From Pirellulales bacterium (GTDB lineage Bacteria > Planctomycetota > Planctomycetia > Pirellulales > Thermoguttaceae): a stretch of DNA of 5,918 bases. The notes under the pieces are model-generated. The model did no database searches. It was not told where the DNA came from and worked only from the letters and a program-made list of their open reading frames with translations. Position 1 is the stretch's first letter. Each line of letters begins with the position of its first letter. A program made the translations under genes and the position numbers. This document shows, piece by piece, positions 4,430 to 5,918 of the stretch. Location: the NCBI GenBank assembly GCA_030607895.1, contig JAUWJC010000284.1, positions 1 through 5,918 of the forward strand, read 5' to 3'.

Positions 4430-5830
4430 ATGGCCCGCCGCAATCCGATCCGTCTGCTGGTAGCGATGCTTCTTGTCGGCGTCTTGGCAGCCACGGTATT
4501 GGCAGCCACGGTGTTGACAGGCACGGTACAGGCCGGGCCGTCGAAGCCGTCGAAGGACGACTACTACGAATTGCACAAGGTCCTGGTGGACACGCTGGAT
4601 CAGGTGGAACGGAACTACGTGAAGGATATCAGCCGTCGCGAGTTGATCGAGGCTGCCATCCGAGGGGTTCTGAGCGAACTCGACCCGTACTCCGCCTACA
4701 TCAACCCGGAGGAACTGAAGCGATTCCAAGGCAGCGTCGAAGGCGAGTTCGGGGGGATTGGAATTCAGATCAACATTGAGGATGGGCAGCTTACGATCAT
4801 GAGCCCGCTGGTGGGAACGCCCGCCTATCGGGCCGGATTGGCGGCCGGCGACCGAATCACGAAAGTCGACGGCAAGAGCACCGAAAGAATAACCATCGAC
4901 GAGGCCGTCCGCCGCTTGAAGGGAAAGGCCGGCACCAAGGTTACGCTCACCGTGCTGCACCTGGGCGAAACCGAGGAGAAGGAAATTACCATCACGCGCG
5001 AGTTGATCCGCATCGAGACCGTGCTGGGCGACCGCCGTGAGAAGGACGATACCTGGGACTTCATGCTGGATCACGAAAAAGGCATCGGGTACGTGCGGAT
5101 TACGGCCTTCAGCCGCGACACGGCCCGGGAACTGCGGGTGGCGCTAGAACGACTGAAGAAGGAGAAGCTTCGCGGGCTGATACTCGACCTGCGCTTCAAC
5201 CCGGGCGGTCTGCTCAGTTCAGCAATCGAAGTCAGCGATCTGTTCGTTCCCAAGGGACGCATTGTGAGCACGAGCGGCCGCAACAGCCCCGAACGGACCT
5301 GGGACGCCCACAAGAAGGACACCTTCGAGGGGTTTGCGATGGTCGTGCTGGTCAACCGCTATTCGGCAAGCGCCAGCGAGATCGTATCGGCCTGTTTGCA
5401 GGACAACAAGCGGGCGGTAATCATGGGCGAACGGACTTGGGGTAAGGGCAGCGTCCAAAACGTCATCGAGATGGAACACGGCCAGAGTGCCTTGAAGCTG
5501 ACTACCGCTTCCTACAAGCGGCCCAACGGCAAGAACATCGATCGGCTCTCGGCGCCCGAAGACAGCGACGAGTGGGGCGTGATGCCGGAGAAGAGCCACC
5601 GGCTCCAACTCAAAGAGGGCGAGCTATTGGCCCTGTTCCAGGACCGCCGCGATCGTGATATCCTTCTTCCCCACAAGCCTCCCAAAGCCGACCCCAAAGG
5701 CAGCGACAAGCCGGACAACGACAAACCGGACAAGGACAAACCGGCAAAGCCCAAGAAGACCAAGCCAGTCGATCGCCAATTGAAGATGGCAATCGACTAT
5801 CTCGCCGGTGAGTTGGCCAAGGCGAACTAG
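4430..5830 (+). CDS. ctpA: S41 C-terminal processing peptidase (CtpA/Prc type), exported
   Basis: This encodes 466 aa. It is a serine protease that trims or degrades exported proteins from their C-terminus. A signal peptide (ARRNPIRLLVAML core, cleavage likely after TVQA near residue 35) places it outside the cytoplasm. An N-terminal helical segment (~40-105) precedes a PDZ domain (~106-190, FGGIGIQI then AGLAAGDRI), which gates access to the S41 core (~195-400). RGLILDLRFNPGG (248-260) is the core strand. NRYSASASE carries catalytic Ser314, Asp325 follows in LQD, and Lys339 in TWGKG lies 25 residues after the Ser, the same Ser-Lys spacing as in E. coli Prc. All catalytic positions are intact. 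A Lys/Asp/Pro-rich linker (~416-446) and a short helical tail end the protein. GGAG is 8 nt from this ATG. Upstream in-frame ATGs at 4424 (2-nt spacing) and 4406 fit less well and would put extra polar residues before the signal peptide. Substrates are unknown. Confidence 0.93.
   Translation: MARRNPIRLLVAMLLVGVLAATVLAATVLTGTVQAGPSKPSKDDYYELHKVLVDTLDQVERNYVKDISRRELIEAAIRGVLSELDPYSAYINPEELKRFQGSVEGEFGGIGIQINIEDGQLTIMSPLVGTPAYRAGLAAGDRITKVDGKSTERITIDEAVRRLKGKAGTKVTLTVLHLGETEEKEITITRELIRIETVLGDRREKDDTWDFMLDHEKGIGYVRITAFSRDTARELRVALERLKKEKLRGLILDLRFNPGGLLSSAIEVSDLFVPKGRIVSTSGRNSPERTWDAHKKDTFEGFAMVVLVNRYSASASEIVSACLQDNKRAVIMGERTWGKGSVQNVIEMEHGQSALKLTTASYKRPNGKNIDRLSAPEDSDEWGVMPEKSHRLQLKEGELLALFQDRRDRDILLPHKPPKADPKGSDKPDNDKPDKDKPAKPKKTKPVDRQLKMAIDYLAGELAKAN
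4484..4528 (+). repeat. Triplicated 15-bp unit in the protease signal sequence
   Basis: Three tandem in-frame copies run TTGGCAGCCACGGTA, TTGGCAGCCACGGTG and TTGACAGGCACGGTA. They encode LAATV, LAATV and LTGTV in the hydrophobic core and cleavage region. The first two differ only at the last base and the third at three positions versus the first (A for G at 4517, A for C at 4518... counted by eye), suggesting stepwise duplication. The unit length preserves the reading frame, so copy-number change would only lengthen or shorten the signal peptide. Confidence 0.8.
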
Positions 5831-5869
5831 CGCTGCGTCTCACCCAAAATTTGGAGTTCGCCGTTTAGC

Positions 5870-5890
5870 CGGGCCGCTTGCGGCCCGTTT
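5870..5890 (+). terminator. Hairpin terminator after the S41 protease gene
   Basis: CGGGCCGC (5870-5877) and GCGGCCCG (5880-5887) form a perfect 8-bp GC stem around TT, followed by only three T residues and CCC. It lies 39 nt after the protease stop. The short U-tract makes intrinsic termination plausible but not assured. No gene is visible in the remaining bases to 5918. Confidence 0.5.
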
Positions 5891-5918
5891 CCCGTCCGAA
5901 ACTCGCCGGCGCAGTCGC

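Noticed and set aside
4346..5074. 242-codon minus-strand open frame opposite the protease start
   Set aside because: It overlaps the signal peptide and PDZ domain of the S41 protease, and spans its promoter; no domain or ribosome site.

Overview
The window is GC-rich and looks like chromosomal DNA from a planctomycete, probably a Pirellulales-like lineage. This is inferred from three things: a large secreted two-domain alpha/beta hydrolase of a type abundant in Planctomycetes, small stand-alone TPR and short-HicB genes separated by roomy intergenic spacers, and dispersed repeats of the AAAAAGGGGACAGGCAC and AGTGGTCAGTGGCC kinds. No rRNA, tRNA, CRISPR array, transposase or phage gene is visible.

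Layout. Positions 1-160 hold an inverted-repeat (REP/MITE-like) element just downstream of a minus-strand gene. Positions 161-2263 (minus) encode a 700-aa secreted alpha/beta hydrolase resembling acetylxylan esterases, with an intact N-terminal catalytic domain and a second hydrolase-like half whose nucleophile motif appears lost. Positions 2264-2437 are a spacer dominated by a long, internally palindromic hairpin. Positions 2438-2734 (minus) encode a ~98-aa TPR protein. The roughly 360-bp divergent spacer 2738-3094 carries a second hairpin in the probable TPR leader and a strong extended -10 promoter facing right. Then on the plus strand come a hicB-hicA toxin-antitoxin pair (3095-3521, overlapping by 8 nt), a PmtA-like SAM methyltransferase (3558-4211), an inverted array of ~10 degenerate heptamers (4217-4297), a sigma70-like promoter (4328-4356), and a secreted S41 C-terminal processing protease (4430-5830) followed by a hairpin terminator.

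How the genes relate. HicB and HicA form one translationally coupled antidote/toxin module. The methyltransferase follows 36 nt later and may share its transcript, but no functional link is evident. The hydrolase and the protease are both exported and act outside the cytoplasm; the window does not tie them to a common pathway. The region reads as an ordinary patchwork of accessory genes with unusually rich intergenic palindromes. No undescribed multi-gene system is visible. The most interesting signals are the palindromic elements, especially two hairpins whose only mismatches become G-U pairs on the minus-strand RNA, and the nearly leaderless promoter arrangement of hicBA.
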